A stretch of 53,624 nt of DNA from Bacillus sp. AFS037270 (GCF_002585305.1 NZ_NUNF01000053.1:1-53624); one strand, 5' to 3'. Positions 10,231 through 19,876 are shown, counted from the first letter of the stretch. Notes: a model not told the origin generated them from the sequence alone. Made by a program: numbers and translations.

Positions 10231-10382
10231 AAATCCTCCTAAATGCACCCATGATCGTCTCATCTACCTTATTTATTTTACCACAAGATAAGGATATGCC
10301 TCTTTTTTTTATCATTTTAATAAAAGAAAAATCCAGAATTAAAACTAATTTTAATATTATAATTGCCCGCCATGATCCATAA

Positions 10383-10440
10383 AAAAATAGGAAAGTATAA
10401 ACCTTCCGATTAGAGGAAGTATTTATACTTTCCTATTTCA
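10383..10440 (-). terminator. ypfB terminator containing the stop codon
   Basis: A perfect 15-bp stem (AAATAGGAAAGTATA arm) with an inner CTTCC/GGAAG helix is followed on the minus strand by TTTTTTTATGG. The ypfB TAG stop (10433-10435) is inside the 5' arm. Confidence 0.9.
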
Positions 10441-10648
10441 TTTGTTCATGCAATGCCTTTGGTTGTTCGTCTTTCCCCTGAAAGGTTTGCAGAATTTCAG
10501 TTAAGGTATTTTCATTAACTCCTTCATACTTTGTTAAATTCTTTATTTGCGGAAAGATATTCATCTGGTGGAACAGTAATTGTGATAGAAATAGAAAGAG
10601 AAATTGAACTATCACCAATTTTATTAAAAATCTCTCTACCTTTTTCAT
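10433..10648 (-). CDS. ypfB: YpfB-like small membrane protein
   Basis: 71 residues with one hydrophobic segment (about 6-27) preceded by basic MKKVERFLIK and followed by a hydrophilic tail, suggesting a single-pass membrane protein with an external C-terminus. I chose the ATG that follows GGGGTGA at 5-base spacing; a GTG three codons upstream lies inside that Shine-Dalgarno. Function is unknown. The B. subtilis neighbour ypfA (motI) is absent between this gene and ypeB. Confidence 0.75.
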   Translation of the reverse strand: MKKVERFLIKLVIVQFLFLFLSQLLFHQMNIFPQIKNLTKYEGVNENTLTEILQTFQGKDEQPKALHEQMK

Positions 10649-10754
10649 GCCAATCACCCCAATACCATATGTTATTAGTATTGGAGCAGCTCACCTAATT
10701 TATTCCTTGGTCATACAAATACGAACTGAAAAAAGGGAAATAACCGTGTTTTCC

Positions 10755-12104
10755 CTATAAAACATCTTCGTACGTTGCTTCAGCGTTTTTCAGCTTTTCT
10801 ACTTCCTCTTCTAAACCTGTTTTAGCGTTTATAAAGATTCGGTACGTATCATCGCCCAATGTTCCTAAGAACTCATAACATAACACATCTTCATTTATAT
10901 CATTAACAATCATCGCTTGCCGTTGTTCCATTACCTTTAATTTAGGATTTACTTTAGCCCGAGCTTGTTCAAGAGTGAGAGCAGGTTTTTCAATTGTCCG
11001 AGTTTGAAATGATTTTAAGTATTCTTCAGCGGAAACACCAATTATATCTCCATTATCCAGTGCTACTTTGACTTTCACTGCTTCTGGATAGATTCTCACT
11101 CCATTTATATTTGTGACAAAATCAAATACGCCAACATTATCATACTGCGTACTCTCAAATGTTTCCAAATTCTCAAAGCCATTTTCCTTCAAAAATGCAG
11201 CAGCCTTATTGTTGGCATCATTTAAACTCAAGGATTGTTTTTTTATATCCCGGTTATTAATAAACCAAATCGGATGCCCTGCCTTTTTAGTAATATCCAT
11301 ACTAGCCTCTTGACCAGCTTTTTTATTTTCGATGGATATACTGTAAAAACCAAAATCAGAGCCCTTTCCATTGTCCGTGACTTTTACATTGGCATTTCCA
11401 TCAAACTTTATATACTTTTTCGCAATTTGGATAGCGTCTTTTCGAGTAATGGTTTTCCCTTTAATTTTATTAAAGTTTTCATCCTTCTTTTGCAGATTGG
11501 AAAAGGTAGGTCCCATATCTGATTCTTCATAAGTTGATACTGTTTTTTCAACGGTCTTAAAACCATCAATGATCGTATTGTCGGTGTTTTCTTTTCCGGA
11601 GGCAAGTGCGAGTTCCACATCCATCCAACGAAGATTATTTTTCAAAACCATATGCTGTACATTTCGCAGCTCGTTTTGAATATCACCAGACTGCTTGTAA
11701 AGTACTTGAAGCGTTTTATATTCCTTATCTGTTAATGGTTCCTTCGATAAATCTCTAACTGCCGTACGATAGCTGAAATTTCCAATATTAGCCAAGAATT
11801 CCTCTGTTTTATTGAAAGGTAATAGTGTTAACGGCAGCTGCCCGACATCCCCATGTGCCTGCGAAGTGAGTCTCCATACTTCTATTAAGGAGGGCGATAA
11901 GGATTCTTTGGAATTCATCGCAAGTGTAGTTCCAATTTTATCGTTTAATAAATCCATACGGTAAGAAAGATTGTGGAATGCCCGTTGATAGTTGTTTTCC
12001 GCATTGATAAGGATCGCATTTTTTTCTTGATGTTCTTGGTAACCCCAATAAGCTGTTCCCGCAATACCAACAGCGAGAACACCTATCAATATTCCTCTAA
12101 TCAA
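10755..12104 (-). CDS. ypeB: Germination protein YpeB
   Basis: 449 residues. YpeB stabilises and is co-dependent with the cortex-lytic enzyme SleB in the dormant spore. An uncleaved N-terminal signal anchor lies at about 3-20 (GILIGVLAVGIAGTAYWG). The C-terminal half has repeated PepSY-type segments (KDAIQIAKKYI, LEQARAKVNPKLKVM). The start codon is TTG, preceded by AAGGGGTGAG; no better in-frame ATG is near. It lies 15 bases downstream of sleB, and the pair forms a conserved operon. Confidence 0.95.
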   Translation of the reverse strand: MIRGILIGVLAVGIAGTAYWGYQEHQEKNAILINAENNYQRAFHNLSYRMDLLNDKIGTTLAMNSKESLSPSLIEVWRLTSQAHGDVGQLPLTLLPFNKTEEFLANIGNFSYRTAVRDLSKEPLTDKEYKTLQVLYKQSGDIQNELRNVQHMVLKNNLRWMDVELALASGKENTDNTIIDGFKTVEKTVSTYEESDMGPTFSNLQKKDENFNKIKGKTITRKDAIQIAKKYIKFDGNANVKVTDNGKGSDFGFYSISIENKKAGQEASMDITKKAGHPIWFINNRDIKKQSLSLNDANNKAAAFLKENGFENLETFESTQYDNVGVFDFVTNINGVRIYPEAVKVKVALDNGDIIGVSAEEYLKSFQTRTIEKPALTLEQARAKVNPKLKVMEQRQAMIVNDINEDVLCYEFLGTLGDDTYRIFINAKTGLEEEVEKLKNAEATYEDVL

Positions 12105-12119
12105 TTTGAACTCACCCCT

Positions 12120-12866
12120 TTATTTACAAAAAATATGCTTGCCAATTCGTTTTATTTGCGGTCTGCCCCAAATCCATCCACTTGTGGCAGTGGCCGGATT
12201 AAAGTAGTACAATGCTTCCCCCGTAGGATCCCATCCATTGATGGCATCTATTACCGCCTTTTTGGAAGATTCATTTGGTGTCAGCCAAATTTGCCCATCA
12301 GCCACGGCTGTGAATGCACCAGGTTCAAAGATAACACCGGAAACAGTATTTGGAAATGATGCACTATTTACTCGGTTCAAGATTACAGCAGCTACTGCTA
12401 CCTGACCAATATATGGTTCTCCTCTTGATTCTCCATGAACGGCATTAGCCATTAAGCGGATATCATTTTGAGAGTAACCTTTTGGTGTGTTTAATGCTGT
12501 CGGCTTTTTTGCAGCAGCCTTAGGTGGAGCAGATTTTTGTGCGGTTTGTTTGTTATATTTCGTGGCTTTTGTTAATTTTGCTTTGGTTGTCGCCCCAGCA
12601 ATTCCATCAATTGGCAGACCAAATTCATATTGGAAATTTCGTAATGCCCAATATGTCCCCCAACCAAATACCCCATCTGTTTTTCCGTGGTAAAAGCCTA
12701 TATATTTGAGCCTTGATTGAAGCTCAATTACATCCTCTCCTACCGCTCCTCTTTGAATTACTTGATTTGAAAAGGCATGTACCTGTTGGCCCTCCAAAAA
12801 AGAGACTGGTATCGTGCATGTAAAGATTAAGATGAAGAATCTGATTAGGATGCTTTTCTTTATCAT
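12120..12866 (-). CDS. sleB: Spore cortex-lytic enzyme SleB
   Basis: 248 residues from MIKKSILIRF. SleB is a lytic transglycosylase that cleaves cortex peptidoglycan containing muramic-delta-lactam during germination. A secretion signal covers about residues 1-32. A peptidoglycan-binding domain lies at 36-100 (GAVGEDVIELQSRL), then a Lys/Ala/Pro-rich linker at about 105-125, then the hydrolase domain with catalytic Glu146 in HGESRGEP. I rejected 26 upstream in-frame codons because GGGGG precedes this ATG and the signal starts here. Confidence 0.96.
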   Translation of the reverse strand: MIKKSILIRFFILIFTCTIPVSFLEGQQVHAFSNQVIQRGAVGEDVIELQSRLKYIGFYHGKTDGVFGWGTYWALRNFQYEFGLPIDGIAGATTKAKLTKATKYNKQTAQKSAPPKAAAKKPTALNTPKGYSQNDIRLMANAVHGESRGEPYIGQVAVAAVILNRVNSASFPNTVSGVIFEPGAFTAVADGQIWLTPNESSKKAVIDAINGWDPTGEALYYFNPATATSGWIWGRPQIKRIGKHIFCK

Positions 12867-12949
12867 GGAATAATAACCCCCATTATGAATCTTTTTTACA
12901 TTAAACCTATTTTTTGTTTTATTGGTGTTTTTATTCCATTTCATGCAGA

Positions 12950-12984
12950 AAAAAACCCTTCAACAATACGTGAAGGGTTTTAAA
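12950..12984 (-). terminator. prsW intrinsic terminator
   Basis: Arms AAACCCTTCA and TGAAGGGTTT with an 8-base loop, followed on the minus strand by a run of T. It isolates prsW from sleB. Confidence 0.88.
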
Positions 12985-12999
12985 ATGATTTGAAGTTGG

Positions 13000-13692
13000 T
13001 TAAATAGGTGCTTGTGCCTTTTGTTCTGGATATTGTTTTTTAAAATGATTGGCACTTAAAATTTTTGCTTTTTTTACTTTACGCAATCCAAACCACCAAA
13101 GGAAAACCATAAATGGCAAAATAATATACAACCAGTTTTCAAGTGAAATTAAAATAAAATCATAGGATCCATGCAAAAGAATTGGCAAAAGCAGTGATAA
13201 TAATATCCATTGTGCTTTATTACCTTTCGTAAATTTTGCTTTTCCGAGATAAAAGCCCATAATAACGCCAAATAAAGCATGACTTGAAACCGGTAGTAAA
13301 GCACGAGTCATGGCATGCTCAATTCCATTGGCCACTAAATAAAAGATATTTTCAACAGTTGCAAAACCCAGGGAAACGGATACTCCATATACAATACCAT
13401 CAAACGGTTCATCGAATTCAACATGCTGATATATGAGATAAAAAAGGATAAACCATTTAAAGAACTCTTCCAAAATGCCTGAACCAAAAAAGGCATCTAA
13501 TAAATCGGATTTTAATAAGTGCTCAGTTTCTAAAACATGTTGGATAAACATAATTGGAAAAACGAGCAGAACCCCATACAAAAATGTCCGAAAAACAAAG
13601 GAAACAGGCTCTGGTTCATATTCATCTTTTAAATAAAAGTAACTTAGTAAGGCCAAACCTGGAGCAATTCCGGCCGATAATATTCCAAGCAT
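13000..13692 (-). CDS. prsW: Intramembrane glutamic-type protease PrsW
   Basis: 230 residues from [12 protein letters not shown]. In B. subtilis PrsW makes the site-1 cut in anti-sigma factor RsiW, releasing sigma-W under envelope stress. It is multi-pass with the essential LEEFFKW motif (Glu75-Glu76) and conserved [13 protein letters not shown] and LLHGSYDF segments. ATG at 13692 follows AAGAGGT at 5-base spacing; a TTG six codons upstream overlaps that site. It is a single-gene unit with its own terminator. sigW and rsiW are not in the window. Confidence 0.95.
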   Translation of the reverse strand: MLGILSAGIAPGLALLSYFYLKDEYEPEPVSFVFRTFLYGVLLVFPIMFIQHVLETEHLLKSDLLDAFFGSGILEEFFKWFILFYLIYQHVEFDEPFDGIVYGVSVSLGFATVENIFYLVANGIEHAMTRALLPVSSHALFGVIMGFYLGKAKFTKGNKAQWILLSLLLPILLHGSYDFILISLENWLYIILPFMVFLWWFGLRKVKKAKILSANHFKKQYPEQKAQAPI

Positions 13693-13788
13693 TCTGGACC
13701 TCTTTTCCAATCCTTTTTCTTAATGGTACCATGTATAGCCCGCAAAGAAAACGAAAGATTCATTCCAGCGGCCGAATTAGATCACGAT

Positions 13789-14745
13789 TTAAAAGTTGAT
13801 GTTTTCTAAACCGCTTGCTATCGCAACAGCCAATTTCATCCTTGCCTTCTTGGAATCATTATCACTTCCAAGAATAACTCCCTTTTTATAAAGGTCATAT
13901 GCACTACCTTCATAATCATAAGTTGTATAGACAGCCCCTTCTTCAGCACTGGTTGTAATCACTAATTTTATCCCTGCTTTTATGGACCTTTCGATTTCTT
14001 CCATCATTTTCGGAGCTACTTGGCCTCGTCCTACTCCTTCAAGAATGATTCCAGCAACACCTGCTTCTCGGGCAGCTTTAATAAACTTCCCATCTGCTCC
14101 GATATAGCACTTAATAATTTCTACATCAGGAATTGGGGATTTTATTTGATAATGCTCTCTTCTTATCGGTTTCTGGAAGACATGGACATTGTCATTATCA
14201 ATGATTCCAAGGTAGCCGAACCCAAATACATTAAATCCTTGGATGTTAGAGGCATGTTCTTTTTTGACGTATCTGGCAGCAAAAATTCTTTCATTAAAAA
14301 CAACTACTGTGCCAACATCGTATAAATCAGGTGAACAAGCAGAATAGATGGCATGGCGTAAGTTAATGTACACATCACTGCCTAACTCTTCCGGTGAACG
14401 CTGCGAGCCTGTGACAACAACAGGCCGGCGATCGTTAATGGTTAAATCAAGAAAATAAGATGTTTCCTCCATCGTATCAGTCCCATGGGTGACAACAATA
14501 CCTGAAACGGTCTCATCCTTAAAATAATCCTCTATTTTATTCTTTAGAAAGACTAAATCGTCAAACGTAATATGTATACTCGCTTTTTGAAAGACAGAGT
14601 CGACAATTACTTCTATTTCAGTTGGCAGATTACACATTGCAGCCAGTTCTTCTCCAGTTATAGCTCCAGAAGCTAATTTTCCAGAGGATTTATTTGGTTT
14701 GCTGGCAATCGTCCCTCCTGTTGTTAATAGGACAACCTTTTTCAT
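13789..14745 (-). CDS. ansA: L-asparaginase (cytoplasmic AnsA type)
   Basis: 318 residues with no signal peptide, so probably cytoplasmic. It hydrolyses asparagine to aspartate and ammonia. Active-site motifs are TTGGTIAS (residues 8-15, nucleophile Thr12) and HGTDTMEET (87-95). The C-terminal ASGLEN is typical. It lies 6 bases downstream of ypdA and is probably co-transcribed. Placement between prsW and ypdA differs from B. subtilis 168, where ansA is elsewhere; the symbol indicates family only. Confidence 0.9.
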   Translation of the reverse strand: MKKVVLLTTGGTIASKPNKSSGKLASGAITGEELAAMCNLPTEIEVIVDSVFQKASIHITFDDLVFLKNKIEDYFKDETVSGIVVTHGTDTMEETSYFLDLTINDRRPVVVTGSQRSPEELGSDVYINLRHAIYSACSPDLYDVGTVVVFNERIFAARYVKKEHASNIQGFNVFGFGYLGIIDNDNVHVFQKPIRREHYQIKSPIPDVEIIKCYIGADGKFIKAAREAGVAGIILEGVGRGQVAPKMMEEIERSIKAGIKLVITTSAEEGAVYTTYDYEGSAYDLYKKGVILGSDNDSKKARMKLAVAIASGLENINF

Positions 14746-14751
14746 GATTCA

Positions 14752-15729
14752 TCACCCTTTAGCATCATTTTCTAGTATAGATTGTGCGATTTGTCCGCCA
14801 TGAAAACGGCCATTTTCAATAAAAATCTCATTTGCATTATTTCCTGCTGCAATCACACCAGCAATAAAGATTCCGCTAATATTGGTTTCCATTGAATCTG
14901 GATTATAAAAAGGTCTTCCTGTTTCTTCATCAATTTTAATACCCATTTTCACTAGGAATTCATGATCAGGATGGTATCCAGTCATCGCAAAGACAAAGTC
15001 ATTTTGTATGGTCTTTAGTTCCCCATCCTTAACATATGTTACTTGAGTAGCTCTAATTTCTTTTACATCGGCTTGAAATTCCATCGTGATGATCTCATTT
15101 CTTACTAATGATTCAAACTCAGGCAGAATCCATGGTTTTATACTTGGTGAATATTCCTTGCCACGGTATAAGACCGTTACCCGAGCTCCTGCCTTTACTA
15201 GCTCAAGTGCGGCATCGACACTTGAATTTTTACCTCCAATGACACAAACATCTTTATCAAAATAGGGATGTGCCTCCTTAAAATAATGGAAAACCTTTGG
15301 TAAGTTTTCACCCGGTACATTCATATAGTTAGGATGGTCATAATAACCAGTTGCGATTACAACATAACGAGTCTGATATGTATCTTTATCAGTCTTGACC
15401 TGGAATAGTTGTCCTTCTTTAGGTTTAGATACTGCTGAAACTGTTTCAAAAGCATTAATCCGCAGCTGTTTACGCTTAGCAACTTCCCGATAATACACAA
15501 GTGCCTGGTTCCGTTTGGGCTTGTAACTATCTGTCACAAAGGGAAAACCGCCAATTTCTAATTTTTCACTTGTACTAAAAAAGGTTTGATGGGTGGGATA
15601 ATGATAGATGGAGTTTACAACATTACCCTTTTCGATTATTAAAGGATTCTTCCCAATTTCTTGTAAGGCAATCGCTGCTGCTAAACCACAGGGACCACCA
15701 CCAATAATGATGATATCTTCTATTTGCAT
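14752..15729 (-). CDS. ypdA: Bacillithiol disulfide reductase YpdA
   Basis: 325 residues from MQIEDIIIIGGGPCG. YpdA is an FAD/NADPH flavoprotein that reduces bacillithiol disulfide, the Firmicutes counterpart of glutathione disulfide. The FAD site is GGGPCG at 10-15; a second nucleotide site is VIGGKNSSVDAALEL. There is no CxxC redox pair of the thioredoxin reductase kind, as expected for YpdA. The start follows AAGGAG. A 40-codon upstream extension overlapping the gudB terminator was rejected. Confidence 0.93.
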   Translation of the reverse strand: MQIEDIIIIGGGPCGLAAAIALQEIGKNPLIIEKGNVVNSIYHYPTHQTFFSTSEKLEIGGFPFVTDSYKPKRNQALVYYREVAKRKQLRINAFETVSAVSKPKEGQLFQVKTDKDTYQTRYVVIATGYYDHPNYMNVPGENLPKVFHYFKEAHPYFDKDVCVIGGKNSSVDAALELVKAGARVTVLYRGKEYSPSIKPWILPEFESLVRNEIITMEFQADVKEIRATQVTYVKDGELKTIQNDFVFAMTGYHPDHEFLVKMGIKIDEETGRPFYNPDSMETNISGIFIAGVIAAGNNANEIFIENGRFHGGQIAQSILENDAKG

Positions 15730-15781
15730 TAAGGCCAACTCCTTAAAAACGGAATACTTATTATGAAAGGAAATTTTTCTA

Positions 15782-15820
15782 CAAAAAAAATCTCCTACCG
15801 TAACATGATAGGAGATTTTC
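15782..15820 (-). terminator. gudB intrinsic terminator
   Basis: Arms AATCTCCTA and TAGGAGATT with an 11-base loop, followed on the minus strand by eight T residues. Confidence 0.88.
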
Positions 15821-15864
15821 CATTTAGTTTCAACAAACAAAACTTTCAAAATCGTTCGGGTAGA

Positions 15865-17145
15865 TTAAATCCAGCCTCTAAATCGGCTGGCTTCAGCCAT
15901 TTTCCTTACCCCGACCATATAGGCTGCAAGCCGCATATCAACCCTGCGTGTTTGCGCAGTATCATAAATATTTTTGAACGATTTCACCATTACTTTTTCA
16001 AGTTTTTCTTCTACTTCTTCTTCCGTCCAATAATAGCCTTGATTATTTTGAACCCACTCAAAATAAGAAACTGTTACGCCGCCAGCTGATGCTAGTACAT
16101 CTGGAACAAGCAAAATTCCCCGCTCAGTTAAAATTTCGGTTGCTTCCAAGGTGGTTGGACCATTCGCAGCCTCAACCACAATTTTCGCACGAATATTATG
16201 AGCATTTTCTGCTGTAATTTGATTTTCAATCGCCGCCGGAACAAGAATATCGCAATCAAGCTCAAGTAATTCTTTATTCGTAATGGTATTATTAAATAAT
16301 TTTGTTACCGTGCCAAAGCTGTCCCGTCTATCTAAAAGATAATCAATATCTAGACCATTGGGATCATACAGAGCACCGTAGGCATCAGAAATACCAATTA
16401 CCTTTGCACCAGCATCATGCATAAACTTAGATAAATAACTTCCTGCGTTTCCAAAGCCTTGAACAACTACCCTAGCTCCTTCAATTTGAATGCCCTTCTT
16501 TTTTGCCGCTTCACGAATACAAATGGTTACACCTTTTGCAGTTGCAGATTCGCGTCCATGTGAACCTCCTAATACGAGCGGCTTCCCTGTGATAAATCCA
16601 GGGGAATTAAACTCATCGATACGGCTATATTCATCCATCATCCAGGCCATAATTTGTGAATTAGTAAATACATCAGGAGCAGGAATATCCTTTGTTGGTC
16701 CAACAATTTGGCTGATAGCTCTCACATAGCCACGGCTAAGTCTTTCAAGCTCTCTAAAAGACATATCACGCGGGTCGCAGACAATACCGCCTTTCCCACC
16801 GCCATATGGGAGGTCGACTATCCCACATTTCAAACTCATCCAAATCGAAAGGGCTTTCACTTCAGTTTCAGTTACATTAGGATGAAAACGAATACCACCC
16901 TTTGTTGGTCCCACTGCATCATTATGCTGCGCACGGTACCCTGTGAATATTTTAATAGAACCGTCATCCATTCTTATGGGAATTTTCACTGTCAGCAAAC
17001 GTAATGGCTCTTTTAAAAGCTCATATACTTCTTCAGGATAACCTAACTTTTCAAGGGCTTTATGTATAACTGTCTGTGTTGATTTCAACACATCGTGCGG
17101 CTCTCCCTCTTGATTAGTTTGACCATTTGCTTTTTCGGCTACCAT
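15865..17145 (-). CDS. gudB: NAD-specific glutamate dehydrogenase
   Basis: 426 residues from MVAEKANGQT. It oxidises glutamate to 2-oxoglutarate and ammonia, mainly a catabolic role. Substrate and catalytic lysines lie in PTKGGIRFHP (Lys82), SLKCGIVDLPYGGGKGG (Lys106, Lys118). The Rossmann site is VVQGFGNAGS. An AGGAGG precedes this ATG. I do not see the 9-base duplication that silences gudB in B. subtilis 168, so the enzyme should be active. RocG is the alternative paralogue name. Confidence 0.95.
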   Translation of the reverse strand: MVAEKANGQTNQEGEPHDVLKSTQTVIHKALEKLGYPEEVYELLKEPLRLLTVKIPIRMDDGSIKIFTGYRAQHNDAVGPTKGGIRFHPNVTETEVKALSIWMSLKCGIVDLPYGGGKGGIVCDPRDMSFRELERLSRGYVRAISQIVGPTKDIPAPDVFTNSQIMAWMMDEYSRIDEFNSPGFITGKPLVLGGSHGRESATAKGVTICIREAAKKKGIQIEGARVVVQGFGNAGSYLSKFMHDAGAKVIGISDAYGALYDPNGLDIDYLLDRRDSFGTVTKLFNNTITNKELLELDCDILVPAAIENQITAENAHNIRAKIVVEAANGPTTLEATEILTERGILLVPDVLASAGGVTVSYFEWVQNNQGYYWTEEEVEEKLEKVMVKSFKNIYDTAQTRRVDMRLAAYMVGVRKMAEASRFRGWI

Positions 17146-17307
17146 TTGAAATCCTCCTAGAAAAAATGCTTTACGAATGTTGTCTTCTTTCAGAGACAAG
17201 TATACACGTTTAATGGATTTATGCAAGAAGAAAAACATACACCAAACCTGAATTTGTAAACGCTTTTATAAATCAAAAAAACTTTCAGAACACGGAGATT
17301 TTTAAAG

Positions 17308-17336
17308 ACTTTTTAAAGGGGCTTTCGCCCCTTTAG
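17308..17336 (-). terminator. Probable mecB terminator
   Basis: A perfect stem AAAGGGGC/GCCCCTTT with a 4-base loop lies 24 bases past the mecB stop. The T-tract is weak (interrupted by A residues). Confidence 0.6.
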
Positions 17337-17357
17337 TATGATATTGATTTTAACAAG

Positions 17358-17939
17358 TTATTTAAAAAAATGGATAATCGTTTCAACAGCAAACTGTTTC
17401 ATCACAGTTTTTCCATATTCAGCAAGTACGTATGGACTTAAAATAGACGGAGTTCCAAACTCCGATAAAATACAGGCCGCTTTTTCCTTTTTATCAGCCT
17501 CGACATGCTCCATTAGAAGGTAATAGCGATTATGCATCCAAAAGAGACTTCCCCCATAAATGTCTACAATTGAAAGTCTTTTGGCAAGGCCGACTAAATC
17601 CTCAAATTCACTAAACTCATATAAGAGATCATCGCATCCCTCAACCCTTACCTGCATTTCGATATAACCATCATATAATAATTCTTCATCGTCCTTTACT
17701 TCATCAACGGTGATGATTAAAATCATTCCTTGAGCCTGAAGAGAGAAAATTTCTACAGCTACAGAGCCCTGGATATCAACATCAAATTCCTCACTTGCCT
17801 CTTCGAGCATATCATGAAAAAGCTGATTCCATTTACTTGAATCCTTCCAAATATCCTCTTTTGAAAGTCCTCTTTCAAATAAATCATCAGAGGTTAAAAA
17901 AATTTTTATTTTATTGGCCGTTAAGCGTTCTAAGCGCAT
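17358..17939 (-). CDS. mecB: Adaptor protein MecB (YpbH)
   Basis: 193 residues, MecA/YpbH family adaptor that delivers substrates to the ClpC ATPase. The N-terminus MRLERLTANKIKIFLTSDDL is the substrate-binding domain signature; a charged segment with DEVKDDEEL separates it from the C-terminal ClpC-binding domain (YEFSEFEDLVGLAKRL). It is shorter than MecA (about 220 residues) and its place beside gudB fits mecB/ypbH of B. subtilis. Confidence 0.92.
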   Translation of the reverse strand: MRLERLTANKIKIFLTSDDLFERGLSKEDIWKDSSKWNQLFHDMLEEASEEFDVDIQGSVAVEIFSLQAQGMILIITVDEVKDDEELLYDGYIEMQVRVEGCDDLLYEFSEFEDLVGLAKRLSIVDIYGGSLFWMHNRYYLLMEHVEADKKEKAACILSEFGTPSILSPYVLAEYGKTVMKQFAVETIIHFFK

Positions 17940-18013
17940 GCCTTTGCCCCCTGCCGTGACGTAACTCTTGTTTTCAGTGTATGCCGCAGGGGATTATTGG
18001 TGAATTGTCTACC

Positions 18014-18799
18014 TCACCCTATCTTATCGGTTCCTCGTTTTAATGTAATAAGATGCGTTTCAGCAGGGGCCCCTAACCTTAAAGGCAGAGTCGTTGTTCC
18101 ATATCCATTACTAATTAAAAGAATGGTATTTTCAAGCTTTTTTATCTTGCCTTTTTCAAAAGGGCTATACCCTAGAATATGTATTTGTCCTCCATGAGTA
18201 TGTCCGCTCAGTACCAAACGAATATTGTGCTCAGGCCGGATCTTTTCTGTAATCGTTGGAATATGACTAGCTAATATTTTAAAACTGCTTTCTTCCGCAT
18301 CCATTAGGGCAAAATCAAGCCGGTCTCTCTCTTGGCTGCAGTCATCAACCCCCAGGAGAGATAATTTTTCGCCACGGTTTGACTCAAAAGTTACAGCTGT
18401 ATTATCCAAGACTTTTACACCTATATCAAGTAAAGTGGCATCCAATTTACGGAAATCCACTTCATAATCATTGTTTCCCCAAACAAAATACACAGGGCCT
18501 ATTTGTTTTAATTTCACTAAATTTTCCTTTACTTGTGGAAATGGTACCCCCTTTTCGGTTAAATCTCCTCCAATAATAACAAAGTCCGCTTTCCCTTTTA
18601 CATTTTGAATGATTACATCTGAAATAACCCGTCTATGAATATCTGAAATAAAAAAAATGGATACTTTGCCAAAAGAAGCAGGAAAGTCTGGAAAAGTTAA
18701 CTCTTGCTCTACTACTTTATTTAAAAAGGCCTCTCTTACCATAAATAAGAGGAGAAGGATACCTCCCACAAACAATAACACAATTGTCCCCCATATCAT
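18014..18799 (-). CDS. ypbG: Membrane-anchored metallophosphoesterase YpbG
   Basis: 261 residues. An N-terminal hydrophobic anchor (about 3-20) precedes a calcineurin-type phosphoesterase domain with the metal-binding motifs SDIH, GGDLTEKG, GNNDYE, SHIP and SGHTHGGQ. The active site should face outside the membrane if the anchor inserts N-in. The substrate is unknown. The start follows AGGGGGAG. It lies 17 bases downstream of the next membrane gene and is likely co-transcribed. Confidence 0.88.
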   Translation of the reverse strand: MIWGTIVLLFVGGILLLLFMVREAFLNKVVEQELTFPDFPASFGKVSIFFISDIHRRVISDVIIQNVKGKADFVIIGGDLTEKGVPFPQVKENLVKLKQIGPVYFVWGNNDYEVDFRKLDATLLDIGVKVLDNTAVTFESNRGEKLSLLGVDDCSQERDRLDFALMDAEESSFKILASHIPTITEKIRPEHNIRLVLSGHTHGGQIHILGYSPFEKGKIKKLENTILLISNGYGTTTLPLRLGAPAETHLITLKRGTDKIG

Positions 18800-18816
18800 C
18801 TCTTGTTCTCCCCCTC

Positions 18817-19185
18817 TTACAGTTCTACGGAAATCATACCATAAAGAAGACTTAAACTAAAAAAGACAAGTGTGTGCTCCCAGCCGATTTGGAAAAGAAG
18901 TATAAAAACGATAATCAGACCAATATATTCGGTGAATAACTGTATCATCCATCTGAAATGCCTCACCCAGCCTATTCCTGTTCGATCTCTTAATTCTCGG
19001 ATAAATTTACCGCTGCACACAATCCCGAAAAAAAATGCCAATGCAGCTGCAATAAACTTTAAAGGATTGAGGACAAGGGTAATTAAAAAATCTGAAAGTA
19101 CAAATGGATGATCGATTGGTACCCATTCAATCAGTAAATATCCACATATAAAGATAATCAAAAGCAGCGAAATTCTTTTAAACAT
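18817..19185 (-). CDS. Small integral membrane protein, unknown
   Basis: 122 residues with three to four hydrophobic segments (about 4-22, 31-53, 82-115) and a basic loop containing RELRDRTGIGWVRHFRW between them. I do not recognise the family. The chosen ATG follows GGGAGGG; upstream in-frame codons overlap the neighbouring CBS gene and were rejected. It is in an apparent operon with the CBS protein upstream and ypbG downstream. Confidence 0.7.
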   Translation of the reverse strand: MFKRISLLLIIFICGYLLIEWVPIDHPFVLSDFLITLVLNPLKFIAAALAFFFGIVCSGKFIRELRDRTGIGWVRHFRWMIQLFTEYIGLIIVFILLFQIGWEHTLVFFSLSLLYGMISVEL

Positions 19186-19243
19186 AATGATCCCTCCCAT
19201 ACAGTGTATGAGAAGGATTATTTTTCTTAACCTCTTGCGAGTT

Positions 19244-19876
19244 TTAGTCTTCTTGTATACTAAGTATTCGGAAGCCGTGTTCTTCAAGCTTCTTGGTAAA
19301 CCTGGCAATATTATCTTTTTTCTCAATCTTCATCACAATTCTGCGTACGAGCTTATCGGTTTCATCGAAGGTAACAAGTGAGATGATGTGTTCATGGAAT
19401 TGATGGGCAATTTCTGAGAGCCGAGCAATCCGTCCTTCGGTCTCAACAGATGTAAAGGCAATTCTTACACCTGGTCGATTAACGCCAAATGCACTTTCAA
19501 ACGTACTTAAACAATCCGAACGTGTCACGACACCAAGGAAGGATTTATTTTTATCAACCACGGCTAACAAAGGGAAATCCTTCAAGTCGAGAAGTGTTTT
19601 TTCAAATAATTCACTACCTAGCAAAAACTTGTTCTCATACGTAGCAATATCACTCACAACAGTGGAAGTTAGATAGTTTTCCTTTTGGTTGCCTGACTTA
19701 AAAAAGCCTTCATATATATTAAATCTTGTTGCAACACCGACATATTTGTCACCTTTTAAAACTGGCAGCCCATCAATTTGGTGTTTTTCTAACATCTCCA
19801 GTGCATCCTTTAGTGTTACATCAACTTGAGCGGTAAAACATTCATGCTTGGGGATCATAATATTTTTAACAAACAA
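19244..19876 (-). CDS. CBS-domain protein with ACT-like C-terminus
   Basis: 210 residues. Two CBS motifs lie at about 6-60 (MIPKHECFTAQVDVTLKDAL, DGLPVL) and 73-125 (FPLLAVVDKNKSFLGVVTR), forming a Bateman module that usually binds adenosine nucleotides. The C-terminal third (PGVRIAFTSVETEGRIARL...) resembles an ACT fold, as in AcuB-like regulators. The start is TTG after GAGGTGATGGG. The target is unknown. It is divergent from cotJA. Confidence 0.75.
   Translation of the reverse strand: MFVKNIMIPKHECFTAQVDVTLKDALEMLEKHQIDGLPVLKGDKYVGVATRFNIYEGFFKSGNQKENYLTSTVVSDIATYENKFLLGSELFEKTLLDLKDFPLLAVVDKNKSFLGVVTRSDCLSTFESAFGVNRPGVRIAFTSVETEGRIARLSEIAHQFHEHIISLVTFDETDKLVRRIVMKIEKKDNIARFTKKLEEHGFRILSIQED

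Noticed and set aside
11973..12359. 128-codon open frame on the plus strand
   Set aside because: Antisense to ypeB and sleB, both securely identified.
15763..16089. 108-codon open frame on the plus strand
   Set aside because: Spans the gudB terminator and runs antisense to gudB.
16780..16900. Possible inactivating duplication in gudB as in B. subtilis 168
   Set aside because: The active-site region reads as a normal GDH sequence with no repeated tripeptide.
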